Assembly: GCA_003249225.1 (NCBI GenBank)
Contig: QKJQ01000036.1
Location: 186,001-250,000, forward strand
From: Clostridia bacterium
Lineage (GTDB): Bacteria; Bacillota; Clostridia; Lachnospirales; Lachnospiraceae
Length of the DNA: 64,000 nt
Direction: 5' to 3'
The notes under the pieces were generated by a model. The model was not told where the DNA came from. It saw nothing but the letters and a program-made list of their open reading frames with translations, and searched no databases. Positions within the stretch are counted from its first letter, which is position 1; each line of letters starts with the position of its first letter. Made by a program: the position numbers and the translations under genes. Shown here one piece after another: positions 1 to 9,883 of the stretch.

Positions 1-328
1 CAGTCTGCTGGAATTACAAGGGGAGGAAGCGGGGAAGAATCTTTATGAGATACTTCTTACCGGTGATACGATCTACGACTGGAGCTTTGACCCGGCTGCA
101 TTTCTGGCAGAATTCGATGATTTCTTTTTTATCAGAGTCAGAGAACAACGCAGAATTTTATATGATTTGGAACAGATGGCGAAAGAAACTTCGCTGCGGG
201 GGATCTTTGCACGAAGGATGCTGGAAAGCAAGTCAGGTATACCTCCGGAGCAATTTGAAAGTGCAGTGCAGATTGGACTTAGAGCATTGAATGGCAGGGT
301 GGATTACAGTGAAGATTACGAAACTTGA
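1..328 (+). CDS. YhaO-like DNA repair exonuclease (metallophosphoesterase), C-terminal part
   Basis: An open frame runs into the window from the left edge and stops at TGA 326-328, giving about 108 C-terminal residues. The reading is inferred mainly from context: the next gene is a YhaN-type SMC-like ATPase, and in Firmicutes this partner is normally preceded by the YhaO metallophosphoesterase, an SbcD-like nuclease. The visible part (LLTGDTIYDWSF, then FIRVREQRRILYDLEQM) fits the charged helical C-terminal cap of such proteins and contains none of the catalytic metal-binding motifs, which would lie upstream. The 3' end overlaps the next gene by about 20 bases, which indicates translational coupling. 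A shorter frame at 45-290 on the same strand is a shadow of this gene. Confidence 0.6.
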   Translation, partial: SLLELQGEEAGKNLYEILLTGDTIYDWSFDPAAFLAEFDDFFFIRVREQRRILYDLEQMAKETSLRGIFARRMLESKSGIPPEQFESAVQIGLRALNGRVDYSEDYET

Positions 329-2237
329 AATCGGAGATTTCGGCAGATTCCATCAATATACGCTGGAACTATCCGAAGGCATGAACATAATATATGGAGA
401 AAATGAAGACGGAAAAACGACTTTGATGTCATTTCTCAGGCTGATGTTTTACAGCAATCAGAAGTCAACAAGAGATCTGACCAATCTGCGAAAAAAATAT
501 CTTCCCTGGGGCAAAGAAACCATGAATGGTGCCATCGAGCTGGAGGCGGAGGGAAAGCAGTACCGTGTTCAAAAGAGCTTTGGTTCTACTGCAGCAAAAG
601 ATGATATGGACATCTATTGTATATCTACGGGAGAAAAAATTCTGCTTCCCAAAGATATGGAGGCAGGTGAGTGGTTCTTTCATCTCGATGGAGATGCGTT
701 TGAGAGAAGTTTGTTTATTGGTCAGCCCGGGCCGATACTTTCGTACGACGGGAAAAAGAAGGATGACATTGCAGGAAGACTTGAGAATATGGAATCCTCC
801 GGGGATGAGAGTGTTTCTGCAGAAGATGTGATGAAGCGTATACAGGATGCAAAAGAAGCCATGGTGTCGAAGAGACAAAGCAATGGTATTCTTGTGAAAA
901 GCAAAGCAAAGGAAGCAGAGTTACTTCAGAAAATTGCTAAAATCAAAGAGCTTGAGTCTTTACAGCGCCAGCAGTACGAAGAAATTCGTGACCTTTCAAA
1001 AGACAGGGATGAATGTAAAAAGAACAAGCTCAGATTGTCCCTTGAGATGGAAAAAGAAAAACAGTCTGTCGATCAGATCATGGAAGCACAGAACACGCTG
1101 GAAGAATGTAAACGTAGAACAGAGCTTCAGAAAGCTCAGGTCGACAGCGAAATAAAGCTTCAACAGATGAGGATGGCAACAGAAGAGGACAAATTATCGT
1201 TCCTTCTGAAAAATGAACCAAAAGCAATTCAGCACAATTTTGTAGTTCGTTACGGTATCCCTGCCCTGTTTACTGCAGCAGTCAGTGCAGCCGGAGCTTT
1301 TCTTGTGCACCCAGTCTTTCTTTTCGGCATGATAGTGACGGTTCTTATGATTCTGCTTTTCTTTTCTGGAAAAAAGGCAGAAAAAGCGGGAAAACGAAAC
1401 TGGGAAGAATGGATGGAGAGCAAAGAAGCCTGCCGCTTACGTATACAGGAACAAAAGGAAGCTGGAAATGGGATTGAAAAACAGATTCTTTTGCTAAAAA
1501 GCTTTGAAGAAATACAAAAAGAAGCGGAAGATGACTTGATACAGAGGCAGAAAGAGTATTCTGCTTTTGCAGGTCTTCGTGATGAATACAATGCATGCAT
1601 GGAGGAAATCAGTGATATTGAGCAGCAGATTTTTGCATTGCAGGCATCCTTGAAACGTCCGGAAACAGGAATTGAGGAACTGGCAGGAGAGCTTAGTATC
1701 CTTCGTGAAAAGATAGAAGAGCAGCAGCTGTATTATGATGCGCTTTCATTTGCCGGCGATATTATGCAGGAAGCGGCAGATGAACTACGCCATAGTTTCA
1801 GTCCCAAACTGAATAAGATGACGGCTGATATTTTTACAAAGCTGACCAATGGAAAGTACCAATATCTGCTTGTATCGAAAGCTTATGACATTTCTGTTCT
1901 GCCGGAAGGAGTGCAATACCGGGAAGGTGATTATTTTAGCAAAGGCACGACGGATCAGATGTATTTTGCCCTGCGTCTGGCAATGCTTTTACTGCTGGAG
2001 GAGAAGGAAGGTCTGCAGCTGCCTGTATTTCTGGATGATAGTTTTGCTTCGTATGACACAAAACGCTGCAGAGAAACACTGCGCTATATAAAGGAATATC
2101 TGACCAATGACAGGAAGCAGATTATATTATTCACCTGTCATGAATCAATGGCGGATCTTTCAGAGGAAATTGATTTCAAAATAACAAAAAAAAATCTTCA
2201 TATTGACAAACAAAAAGTATTTGGTAAAATGTGTTAG
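309..2237 (+). CDS. YhaN-like SMC/Rad50-type ATPase with central membrane hairpin
   Basis: About 642 residues. The N-terminus has the ATPase start KITKLEIGDFGRF and a Walker A loop GENEDGKTT near residues 30-38. Long charged coiled-coil stretches follow. The C-terminal half of the ATPase is at about residues 540-582, with a signature-like FSKGTTDQMYFALR and Walker B LPVFLDDSFASYD. Two hydrophobic segments at about 315-353 interrupt the coiled coil, a hallmark of YhaN-like proteins that suggests membrane attachment. I prefer GTG 309, preceded by AGGGTGG, because the conserved family start is V/M-K-I-T-K-L; ATG 291 would add six residues. Inferred role: DNA-end processing or repair together with the upstream nuclease. 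Confidence 0.8.
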   Translation: MKITKLEIGDFGRFHQYTLELSEGMNIIYGENEDGKTTLMSFLRLMFYSNQKSTRDLTNLRKKYLPWGKETMNGAIELEAEGKQYRVQKSFGSTAAKDDMDIYCISTGEKILLPKDMEAGEWFFHLDGDAFERSLFIGQPGPILSYDGKKKDDIAGRLENMESSGDESVSAEDVMKRIQDAKEAMVSKRQSNGILVKSKAKEAELLQKIAKIKELESLQRQQYEEIRDLSKDRDECKKNKLRLSLEMEKEKQSVDQIMEAQNTLEECKRRTELQKAQVDSEIKLQQMRMATEEDKLSFLLKNEPKAIQHNFVVRYGIPALFTAAVSAAGAFLVHPVFLFGMIVTVLMILLFFSGKKAEKAGKRNWEEWMESKEACRLRIQEQKEAGNGIEKQILLLKSFEEIQKEAEDDLIQRQKEYSAFAGLRDEYNACMEEISDIEQQIFALQASLKRPETGIEELAGELSILREKIEEQQLYYDALSFAGDIMQEAADELRHSFSPKLNKMTADIFTKLTNGKYQYLLVSKAYDISVLPEGVQYREGDYFSKGTTDQMYFALRLAMLLLLEEKEGLQLPVFLDDSFASYDTKRCRETLRYIKEYLTNDRKQIILFTCHESMADLSEEIDFKITKKNLHIDKQKVFGKMC

Positions 2238-2276
2238 ATGAGAAGAGGGGTCTGGTAAAACCAGGAGGATATTGTT

Positions 2277-4346
2277 GTGAAAGAAATAGGAAAGCGGGCG
2301 GTTATCGGATTTTTCCGTAGACACGCTCTGGTCTGCGGAGTTCTTGCTCTGCTGATCAATTTGATAACAGAATCACTTTCGAGAGGTTCGTTATTTAATG
2401 GAGTACAAAGCATGTTTGTATCTCCTAAGATTTTTATTTATAATTTTTTACTGATTTTTGCTGCGTTTACAGTAGCATCCTTGTTCCAGCACAGACTATT
2501 TGTTATCAGCATTATTACAATTGGATGGCTGACGCTTGGAATTACGAACGGGGTCTTATTAACGTTCCGTGCAACACCATTTTCAGCAGGGGACTTTTTT
2601 ATGATGAAAACAGCACTGACCATGATCGATGTCTATCTGTCAGTTCCGCAGATTGTATGCATTGTACTTGCCTTTCTTATTGCAGGCGTGCTTCTATGGC
2701 TGCTGCACAGAAAACTTCCCAAGGAGCAGGTGCGGCTTATACCGGCACTTTTGCGTGTTGGTTCTTCTGCATTGACGGTATTGATACTTACGGTTGTGTT
2801 TATTAAATCAGGGGTATTGAGTACGCAGTTTGCTAATCTGACAGATGCCTATCTGGAATACGGATTCAACTATTGTTTCGCCTGCAGTGCATTTGACAGA
2901 GGTATAAGTGAACCGGATGAATACTCGCCAAGAAGTGTTGATGAAATCAGAGAAGCAATCCTTTCAGAAGAGGAAGAAACACCACAGGTCAAGCCGAATA
3001 TCATTTTCCTGCAGCTGGAATCCTTTTTCGATATTAATGAAGTCGAAGGATTAAGCTGTACCGAGAATCCGGTTCCTTATTTTGAGGAACTGAAAGAAAA
3101 GTTTTCCAGTGGTTATCTTACGGTTCCGACCATTGGAGCCGGAACAGCCAATACAGAATTCGAGATTCTCACAGGAATGAGCCGTTCCTTTTTTGGTGCG
3201 GGTGAATACCCATATAAAACAATTCTGCAGGAGTCTACCTGTGAAACGATTGCATATGATCTGGCAAAAGAAGGTTATAACTGTCAGGCTATGCATAACA
3301 ATGATGGCACATTTTACGACAGAAATACAGTATTTTCACAGATGGGGTTTGATTCTTTTGTATCCCTTGAATACATGGATAATGTGACCTATAATGATCT
3401 TGGTTGGGCAAAGGATGAAGTGCTCGAAGGTGAGATTATGAAGTCACTGACAGATACTCCGGAGCAGGACTTCCTATATGTAATATCCGTTCAGGGACAT
3501 GGAAAATATCCGGATGAGCCTGTTGGCGATGTATCGATCAAGGTATCCGGGGTAGACGAAGAATTGGTTGCTGCTTATGAATATTACATCAAACAGATTT
3601 CTGAGATGGATGAGTTTCTGAAGGAACTCACCAGCCAGCTGCAGTCCTATGACGAGCCGGTCATGCTGGTCATGTATGGAGATCATCTGCCAAGCCTTTC
3701 CTTAACGGATGAAGACGTAATCAATAAGAATCTGTATCAGACGGAGTATGTTATCTGGACGAATTACCAGACGGAGGTCGTTGATAAGGACCTGTATTCT
3801 TATCAGTTGTCTGCGAACGTACTGGAAAGCCTGAACATGAACAATGGTATGCTTACAAGATTCCACAACCGCTGCAGTGAAAAAGCGGATTATTTGACAG
3901 AACTTGAGATTCTGGAATACGATGTACTATATGGAGATAAATTGTTGTATAACGGGACAAATCCATATACGGCAACCGCATTACAGATGGGAAACAAAGA
4001 AATTAATATCAATGACTGCACCAGACGCCTGACAACAGACAGTGAGGGAGAAGAAAATTACGCTCTTTTGGTGAATGGAGATGGTTTTAATGAATGGAGC
4101 AGCATCTGTATAAATGGAAAATACATTGAAACAGAGTATATCAGTGACACACTTCTTCAGGCCTTTAATGAAAGACCAAGAGAAGGAGATCTAATTACGG
4201 TCGGACAGGCTGGTACCGATGAGTTCATTCTAAGTGAAACTAATGCCATAACCTGGGAAGTCGCCAAGATGGATCAGGAACCTGCCGATTTCTTCGATAT
4301 AGCTGAATTGTTATTCAGGAAGCTTGTAGATGGCAATCAGTTCTGA
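2277..4346 (+). CDS. LTA synthase family protein (sulfatase-fold phosphoglycerol transferase)
   Basis: 689 residues, GTG start with AGGAGG at 2263-2268. Five hydrophobic segments cover roughly residues 10-180, followed by an extracellular sulfatase-fold domain. Metal and active-site motifs are visible: IFLQLESFFD (about 240), GTANTEFE with the presumed catalytic Thr (about 288), and YGDHLPSL (about 466). This matches LtaS/MdoB-type enzymes that move glycerol-phosphate from phosphatidylglycerol onto a glycolipid or glycan. An extra ~150-residue extracellular tail after the catalytic domain makes it longer than classical LtaS. It lies 39 bases after the YhaN gene and could share its transcript. 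Exact acceptor unknown. Confidence 0.88.
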   Translation: MKEIGKRAVIGFFRRHALVCGVLALLINLITESLSRGSLFNGVQSMFVSPKIFIYNFLLIFAAFTVASLFQHRLFVISIITIGWLTLGITNGVLLTFRATPFSAGDFFMMKTALTMIDVYLSVPQIVCIVLAFLIAGVLLWLLHRKLPKEQVRLIPALLRVGSSALTVLILTVVFIKSGVLSTQFANLTDAYLEYGFNYCFACSAFDRGISEPDEYSPRSVDEIREAILSEEEETPQVKPNIIFLQLESFFDINEVEGLSCTENPVPYFEELKEKFSSGYLTVPTIGAGTANTEFEILTGMSRSFFGAGEYPYKTILQESTCETIAYDLAKEGYNCQAMHNNDGTFYDRNTVFSQMGFDSFVSLEYMDNVTYNDLGWAKDEVLEGEIMKSLTDTPEQDFLYVISVQGHGKYPDEPVGDVSIKVSGVDEELVAAYEYYIKQISEMDEFLKELTSQLQSYDEPVMLVMYGDHLPSLSLTDEDVINKNLYQTEYVIWTNYQTEVVDKDLYSYQLSANVLESLNMNNGMLTRFHNRCSEKADYLTELEILEYDVLYGDKLLYNGTNPYTATALQMGNKEININDCTRRLTTDSEGEENYALLVNGDGFNEWSSICINGKYIETEYISDTLLQAFNERPREGDLITVGQAGTDEFILSETNAITWEVAKMDQEPADFFDIAELLFRKLVDGNQF

Positions 4347-4436
4347 TCAGCATTACTGATTAAATCAGCCTACAGAGGACAAAACGCTGCGGGCTGATTA
4401 AGAACATATGCCTGTACCGGAAAGTGAGGACTGCCT

Positions 4437-7016
4437 GTGGATGAGGAACAAAAACAACTGCTGCTAGCACAAACACAAAAACTTAATGAGATTCTGTCAT
4501 TATTACAGGAAATTAAGGAAAATGGTTCTGAAGTTCCGCCAAAGATCGAGCGAATGATTTCTGATATTCGTTATGAAAAACAAACAGGAAATCAACAATT
4601 AGAATATACCATAACGACGGAGCAAACGATATATGATTCATCGCAGCATCCGTCCTATGGTGACTTTGTACCGCCGATTCAGCAAGCAGGAGGGCAGTCT
4701 TTTCAGCAGTACACAGGTACAGCAAGACAGCCGGAGCAGCAGTATGCAGGTACAATAGGAAAGCCTGAGCAGCAGTATGCAGGAACAATAGGACAAACCG
4801 AGCGGCAGTTTGCAGGTACAATAGGACAGCCGGTACAAAAGAACAACAATGCAACACAGGCACAACCTTACAGAACGGACCGTACGCCTTCCTGGCAGAA
4901 CAAAGCTTCTCAGGCGGCAGCGGCGCAAAAAAAACAGAAAAGAAGAGAAAAAATCAGTTCTCTTGAGTTTTCCATCGGAACAAGTCTGCTAAGTGTATTG
5001 GGTGCGATATTGATTTTGACAGCACTGGCACTTCTCACCATTCACTATATGGATAACACTATGCAGGGAATCTTTTTGTTTGCAGGACCTGTGTTGTTGA
5101 TTCTCTTCAGTGAATTTTTCTTAAGGAAAAGAATTGCCAGATTTTCAGCAGTACTCACTTCGCTGGGGATCGCCGTGCTTTATCTTGCCGTGATTCTTAA
5201 TTATGTTTATCTTTTAAAATATTCAGGTGTGGCGGCGATTCTTGGCACGGTCTTCGTTACCATTGCATCTATGTATCTCAGTCTTCGCAACCAGTCGGCC
5301 GTCATACGCTGCCTTGCCCTAATCGGTGGTTATATCTCACTGATTACCATGGGAGAGCCAAAAACTCTGACACAACTGATCGTAGTGATTCTGATCGTTA
5401 GTATAATCAGCCTCGGCAATATTATATTGCCGCTTCGTAAGAATAATCTGGCGGCAGATTTTGCCACCAATGTATTGAATCTGGTTCTTTTTACACTTTT
5501 GCTTTACTATAGAGCCAATGCAGCATTTTCCGGCAGCACCGTTACGGAATGGATGATATCCGCATATGGTGTAATTTTGCTTGTCACTGCATCGATTCTA
5601 TGTCTGCGGGCAATCTGGAGACTGCGGGCAAGTGGCAACACCAGGAATATAGCACCAGTAATCTTTTATCTTGGCACGCTTTTGTATGTACTGTTAATGA
5701 CCAGAGCAGTCATGAACATATATCTTGGTTATATACCTCACATTCTGACCGCTTTCGTCTTTATGTATCTTGGACAGACGTGTGGTCTTCGTTGGATGTA
5801 TTATTTTCAGGCAGCACTTATGACATTCATGACTGTTTCCCTGGCAATCCGTAACATAGCCGGCAATTCTCTTGGAACCTGGCTTCCATGGATTGGAATC
5901 GCTGTTATTACTTATATTCTGAATCGAAAAGTGCGGAACATTTATCTGACGATCTGGAATTATTTCTTTACACTTTCTTCGTTCATTATCTTTTTATTCA
6001 TTGACAGATTTATTATTTCAACCATTTATATTGCAATATTCTGGATTTTCTTTTTTCTTCCGGCGAATTACGAGATGGATGAGAATGAGACATTTTATAA
6101 CATTGCCTGCCGGTACTGGGTGTTTCTTTTCTCAATGATTTTTGGATACCGGTGGCTGGTATGGATTAAGCCCTATGTTACATTGACAGATCAACAGTCT
6201 GTCGTATGGGTTCAGAGCGGTCTGCTCCTGTTATTCCTTATTCTTACCATCGTCATTCCATTAATAACTACCCAGGTAGAAGGCTTTCATCATAAAAATC
6301 AGAAAACCATTCATTTTGCCATTTTTACTACAAGTGTAGTGGCGCAAATCTTTGTATACCACATAACGCCAATTGCTTTTATCTGCGTTTTTCTCTTAGA
6401 AACATTGATTTTACTTTATCTGTGGAGAGAACCGATTGCAAAAAAACTGAAAGTAAGAGAACTTCTTTTTGCTTTTTATGTTTCTTATATGTACAGCCAG
6501 GCACAGCAGATTTTTCAGATTCATGACGCAATAATTTGGACGATCGGGCTCATGCTCATAGCTTTATTGTCTGTTTTATATGGATGCCTGAAAAGAATAA
6601 AGAACCTTCGTGTCTTTGGCCTGATTCTGACAATTTTAATAAGTATCAAGCTGATTTTCTTTGATCTTAGCAAATTTGACCTCTTGCTGAAGATTGTTCT
6701 GTTCCTGATTGTTGGTATTCTGACCCTTGTTGTTTCATTTATATATAACAAGATGGCGAAAAGTGGAAATGAGGAACGGCCGGTCTTATATTACCGGGAT
6801 GAAGCGGATGATGATCAGAAGAAAAATGAACATTCGCCCGGACTTGATAAGTCAGTTGAACATACAGCCGAGGCTAAAGTGGAAGCAGACACGGCAGCGG
6901 AAGTGAAAGCAGATACAGACATGGAAGTGGAAGTGGAAACTGAGAGGAAGACTGTTACTGAAGAAGAAATGCAAGAAGATTCTTTTGAAGGTAACGAACC
7001 GCAGAAGGAAGATTAG
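4437..7016 (+). CDS. DUF2339 family multi-spanning membrane protein
   Basis: 859 residues, GTG start after GTGAGG. Three parts can be seen: a polar Gln-rich cytoplasmic N-terminus (residues 1-175) containing a four-copy 11-residue repeat; a very hydrophobic core (about 178-780) with around twenty predicted membrane segments beginning after RREKISSLEFSIG, the typical DUF2339 entry; and an acidic tail (about 790-859) with EVKADTDMEVEVE-like runs. The family is widespread in bacteria and has no established function. It follows the LTA-synthase-like gene by 90 bases in the same direction, so an envelope role is plausible but is only inference. Confidence 0.75.
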   Translation: MDEEQKQLLLAQTQKLNEILSLLQEIKENGSEVPPKIERMISDIRYEKQTGNQQLEYTITTEQTIYDSSQHPSYGDFVPPIQQAGGQSFQQYTGTARQPEQQYAGTIGKPEQQYAGTIGQTERQFAGTIGQPVQKNNNATQAQPYRTDRTPSWQNKASQAAAAQKKQKRREKISSLEFSIGTSLLSVLGAILILTALALLTIHYMDNTMQGIFLFAGPVLLILFSEFFLRKRIARFSAVLTSLGIAVLYLAVILNYVYLLKYSGVAAILGTVFVTIASMYLSLRNQSAVIRCLALIGGYISLITMGEPKTLTQLIVVILIVSIISLGNIILPLRKNNLAADFATNVLNLVLFTLLLYYRANAAFSGSTVTEWMISAYGVILLVTASILCLRAIWRLRASGNTRNIAPVIFYLGTLLYVLLMTRAVMNIYLGYIPHILTAFVFMYLGQTCGLRWMYYFQAALMTFMTVSLAIRNIAGNSLGTWLPWIGIAVITYILNRKVRNIYLTIWNYFFTLSSFIIFLFIDRFIISTIYIAIFWIFFFLPANYEMDENETFYNIACRYWVFLFSMIFGYRWLVWIKPYVTLTDQQSVVWVQSGLLLLFLILTIVIPLITTQVEGFHHKNQKTIHFAIFTTSVVAQIFVYHITPIAFICVFLLETLILLYLWREPIAKKLKVRELLFAFYVSYMYSQAQQIFQIHDAIIWTIGLMLIALLSVLYGCLKRIKNLRVFGLILTILISIKLIFFDLSKFDLLLKIVLFLIVGILTLVVSFIYNKMAKSGNEERPVLYYRDEADDDQKKNEHSPGLDKSVEHTAEAKVEADTAAEVKADTDMEVEVETERKTVTEEEMQEDSFEGNEPQKED
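4707..4838 (+). repeat. Four in-frame 33-bp repeats encoding an 11-residue unit
   Basis: Within the DUF2339 gene the units QYTGTARQPEQ, QYAGTIGKPEQ, QYAGTIGQTER and QFAGTIGQPVQ follow each other exactly, one per 33 bases (4707, 4740, 4773, 4806). Copies differ by one to four residues. Being in frame, copy number could change by slippage without breaking the protein. The segment is polar and lies before the first membrane span. Confidence 0.9.
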
Positions 7017-7054
7017 AAATAATATTATTAGTATAAACTGACATAGACATTAAC

Positions 7055-7092
7055 AAAGTGCAGGAGAATCAAATCTGATCTTCCTGCACTTT
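7055..7092. terminator. Bidirectional terminator between DUF2339 gene and serS
   Basis: Inverted repeat with arms AAAGTGCAGGA and TCCTGCACTTT around a 16-base centre, flanked by A and T runs on both sides. It lies between two convergent genes, so it can terminate both transcripts. A second partial copy of the arm (TCCTGCAC) follows at about 7101. Confidence 0.8.
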
Positions 7093-7156
7093 ACTTTACG
7101 TCTCCTGCACATTACGTTACTTCTTTCAGCTGTAATTACAGGTAAATTAAATTGGT

Positions 7157-8437
7157 TTACTTACCAATGAATTTCTTATTGCCCATGTATGGTTGGAGTG
7201 CTGCAGGGATTGCGATGGTACCGTCTTCCAAAAGATTGTTTTCCAAAAATGCAATCAGCATACGAGGTGGAGCAACAACGGTATTATTTAAGGTATGGGC
7301 AAAGTATTTACCACCTTCGCCGACTACGCGGATCTTTAAACGGCGTGCCTGAGCATCGCCAAGATTCGAGCAGCTGCCGACTTCAAAGTATTTTTTCTGA
7401 CGAGGTGACCATGCTTCCACATCGATGGATTTCACTTTCAAATCCGCAAGATCGCCCGAACAGCATTCAAGGGTACGAACCGGAATATCGAGTGTACGGA
7501 ACAGGTCAACGGTATTCTGCCAAAGTTTTTCGAACCAGAACATGCTGTCTTCCGGTTTGCATACAACGATCATTTCCTGCTTTTCGAACTGGTGTATACG
7601 ATACACACCACGTTCTTCAAGTCCATGAGCTCCTTTTTCTTTTCTGAAACAAGGAGAATAGCTTGTAAGTGTATAAGGAAGGGTCTCTTCCTGATTTATG
7701 GTATCGATGAATTTACCGATCATGGAATGTTCACTGGTGCCGATCAGATATAGGTCTTCTCCTTCGATCTTGTACATCATGGCATCCATTTCAGCAAAAC
7801 TCATTACACCGGTGACAACATCGCTGCGGATCATGTAGGGAGGAATGCAATAGGTGAATCCACGTTCAATCATGAAATCTCTTGCATAAGAGATTACAGC
7901 AGAATGAAGTCTGGCAATGTCACCCATGAGGTAATAAAATCCATTTCCTGCTACTTTTCTTGCGCTGTCAAGATCGATACCTGCCAATTTTTCCATAATT
8001 TCTGTATGATAAGGGATTTCAAAATCAGGAACTTTTGGTTCGCCATAACGCTGCACCTCAACATTTTCACTGTCATCTTTTCCGATTGGAACACTTGGAT
8101 CAATGATATTTGGAAGAGTCATCATGATCTTTTTGATTTTTTCCTGAAGATCTGCTTCTTTCTCCTGTAATGCGGCAAGTCTTTCAGCCTCATCATTTAC
8201 TAACTTTTTCATTTCTTCTGCTTCTTCACGTTTACCCTGTGCCATTAATCCGCCGATCTGTTTAGAGATCTTGTTACGGTCTGCACGGAGCGCATCGGCT
8301 TCCTGTTGTGTCTCACTGCTTTGAGCAGCCAGTTCGATTACTTCGTCCACAAGAGAAAGCTTGTTATCCTGGAATTTATTCCGGATATTCTGTTTTACGA
8401 TTTCAGGGTTCTCTTTTACAAATTTTAAATCAAGCAT
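7157..8437 (-). CDS. serS: Seryl-tRNA synthetase
   Basis: 426 residues, normal length for bacterial SerRS. The N-terminal half is the tRNA-binding coiled coil (about residues 30-100, EKEADLQEKIKKI). The class II catalytic core follows, with motif 2 PCFRKEKGAHGLEERGVYR and QFEKQE, and motif 3 with the R in NTVVAPPRMLIAFLE. It charges tRNA-Ser with serine in the cytoplasm. The start ATG 8435-8437 has AGGAGG-like AAGGAGGAATTACA upstream. A T-box leader precedes it, so expression should respond to uncharged tRNA-Ser. Confidence 0.97.
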   Translation of the reverse strand: MLDLKFVKENPEIVKQNIRNKFQDNKLSLVDEVIELAAQSSETQQEADALRADRNKISKQIGGLMAQGKREEAEEMKKLVNDEAERLAALQEKEADLQEKIKKIMMTLPNIIDPSVPIGKDDSENVEVQRYGEPKVPDFEIPYHTEIMEKLAGIDLDSARKVAGNGFYYLMGDIARLHSAVISYARDFMIERGFTYCIPPYMIRSDVVTGVMSFAEMDAMMYKIEGEDLYLIGTSEHSMIGKFIDTINQEETLPYTLTSYSPCFRKEKGAHGLEERGVYRIHQFEKQEMIVVCKPEDSMFWFEKLWQNTVDLFRTLDIPVRTLECCSGDLADLKVKSIDVEAWSPRQKKYFEVGSCSNLGDAQARRLKIRVVGEGGKYFAHTLNNTVVAPPRMLIAFLENNLLEDGTIAIPAALQPYMGNKKFIGK

Positions 8438-8472
8438 TGTAATTCCTCCTTAAATTTGAATGATGAGGACAT

Positions 8473-8744
8473 AAAAAAACCGCCCCCATGTCAATGGGAC
8501 GGATATGTTCCGCGTTGCCACCCAAATTGCAATTCTGTTTTGTCACCCGAAACGAATGACTGCAGAATTACCACTCAATCATGGTAGGATAAAGGGTACC
8601 AGCCTCCCGGGTTTCTCCGGCGACTCCGAAAGTGGAAAGGTTGTCATTGTGACCGGTTCACACCAAACACCGGCTCTCTGTACACGAACGATACAGCCGC
8701 AGCTTTCATCAACATCGAAAATAGTACGATAATATTTCTTTCGT
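8473..8744 (-). ncRNA. T-box leader of serS
   Basis: Read on the minus strand, the leader holds the T-box core GGGTGGCAACGCGGAA (8508-8524), followed by a terminator hairpin with CCGTCCCAT/ATGGGGGCGG and seven U residues (8473-8502). The long stem I region lies upstream, at about 8600-8740. Within it, UCC (minus strand, 8636-8634) followed by AC fits the usual position of the specifier codon, which would be serine. The identity of the T-box is secure from the core motif and terminator; the specifier assignment is my inference. Confidence 0.88.
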
Positions 8745-8750
8745 ATGGTC

Positions 8751-8779
8751 ATTATAAATGCTTTCAAAAAAAAAAGCAA
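8751..8779 (-). promoter_or_regulatory. Promoter of the serS leader
   Basis: Minus strand TTGCTT, 17-base spacer, TATAAT. The -35 box overlaps the A/T tract of the terminator for the upstream gene. It places the transcript start near 8744, just before the T-box stem I. Confidence 0.6.
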
Positions 8780-8808
8780 GCATTGTTGTAAGTATGACAA
8801 TGCCTGCC
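8766..8808 (-). terminator. Terminator of the CPBP protease gene
   Basis: On the minus strand GGCAGGCATTGT pairs with ACAATGCTTGC (one mismatch), followed by ten T residues. It lies 11 bases beyond the end of the CPBP gene. Confidence 0.8.
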
Positions 8809-8818
8809 GGAGAGCCGA

Positions 8819-9883
8819 TTATAATTCTTTGTCTGAACCTTCGTCATTTTGCTGAATCACAGGAGCTGGATCTGGCGGAAGGGACTCGACGGATATCTGC
8901 TGATATTGCAGATTGGGATCTTGTACGTTCTGCATATTCATGGTCCATTGGTTTTGTTGGTAAAGATCCGGCTGCATTCCGTATGCATAGGCCATGACTG
9001 GTTTTTCAACAATTGTTTCATTCACCGTGCTGAACCTGGAAATTATCAGACCACAGAGGACAAAAGATACTATAACAGAAGCTACTACAATGAGGATGCT
9101 GCTCAGCATAGATTCTGGAACAATGGAATCAACAAACATACCGGAACCGTTAATAACAGCATGGAGCAGAATGCTTGCCCAAATTGATTTAAGTTTTAAT
9201 ACGACAAATCCTAAGATAAGTCCAATAATAAAAGCATAGGCACCCTGAACAAGATTCATGTGGTAAATGCCAAAGAAAAGTGCCTGCAGTACATTAGCCA
9301 AAGTAAGTGGCATGATTTTTGTCATACTCCTTAACATAATTCCACGGAACATGCACTCCTCTGCAATCGGTGCAAGGACAACTGTCATGATCAGAGTCAC
9401 CACAGGGCCGCCGCCTACAATGGTTTCCATCAACACAGAATACTGATCTAATGTTGTCGGAAAAAGCGGAAGAACAAGGTTAAGAACCATGGAAATGGAA
9501 AATTGTACAAGAACGCCAAGAACGAGAATCAGAACGATGTTCTTTGGTGACAAAGCTTCACTTCTTTTGATGATTGTCTGTTTAGAGAATTGTTTAAAGT
9601 ACCAGATTCCAAATACAATGGCGGTTACACCAATGGCAATTGCTGAGACGATGGTAAGGAACGATGAATTGGATACTATGTTCGTGTAAGAATCGATAAT
9701 ACTGTTTATGTCCGTACCTACAGAGCCATCCACTGCAGTTTGAGTACCCGCTTGAATACCAAGATAGATTGCTAATACAAACACGCCGATAATGTCAACG
9801 ATGAACTGTACGGCCAGACCAATTGGTAAAGGCAGCAAAGAGAATAAAAAGCTGCTTATCTTAAATTTCTTTTTCGTATGCAT
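8819..9883 (-). CDS. CPBP family intramembrane metalloprotease
   Basis: 354 residues with about eight membrane segments. The CPBP (CAAX protease and bacteriocin-processing/immunity) motifs are present in order: EECMFRGIMLRS with the Glu-Glu pair and Arg, then FFGIYHMN with the first His, then LLHAVINGSG with the second His. The C-terminal 80 residues are polar and Gln-rich (YQQNQWTMNMQN), an unusual cytoplasmic tail. Such proteins are putative membrane endopeptidases; the substrate is unknown. A TATAAT box sits only six bases before the ATG, while a Shine-Dalgarno (AAAGG) at good distance is missing. Confidence 0.85.
   Translation of the reverse strand: MHTKKKFKISSFLFSLLPLPIGLAVQFIVDIIGVFVLAIYLGIQAGTQTAVDGSVGTDINSIIDSYTNIVSNSSFLTIVSAIAIGVTAIVFGIWYFKQFSKQTIIKRSEALSPKNIVLILVLGVLVQFSISMVLNLVLPLFPTTLDQYSVLMETIVGGGPVVTLIMTVVLAPIAEECMFRGIMLRSMTKIMPLTLANVLQALFFGIYHMNLVQGAYAFIIGLILGFVVLKLKSIWASILLHAVINGSGMFVDSIVPESMLSSILIVVASVIVSFVLCGLIISRFSTVNETIVEKPVMAYAYGMQPDLYQQNQWTMNMQNVQDPNLQYQQISVESLPPDPAPVIQQNDEGSDKEL

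Noticed and set aside
4513..4928. Two minus-strand frames over the DUF2339 N-terminus
   Set aside because: They come from the 33-bp repeats read backwards (Leu/Tyr/Cys-rich), with no ribosome binding site.
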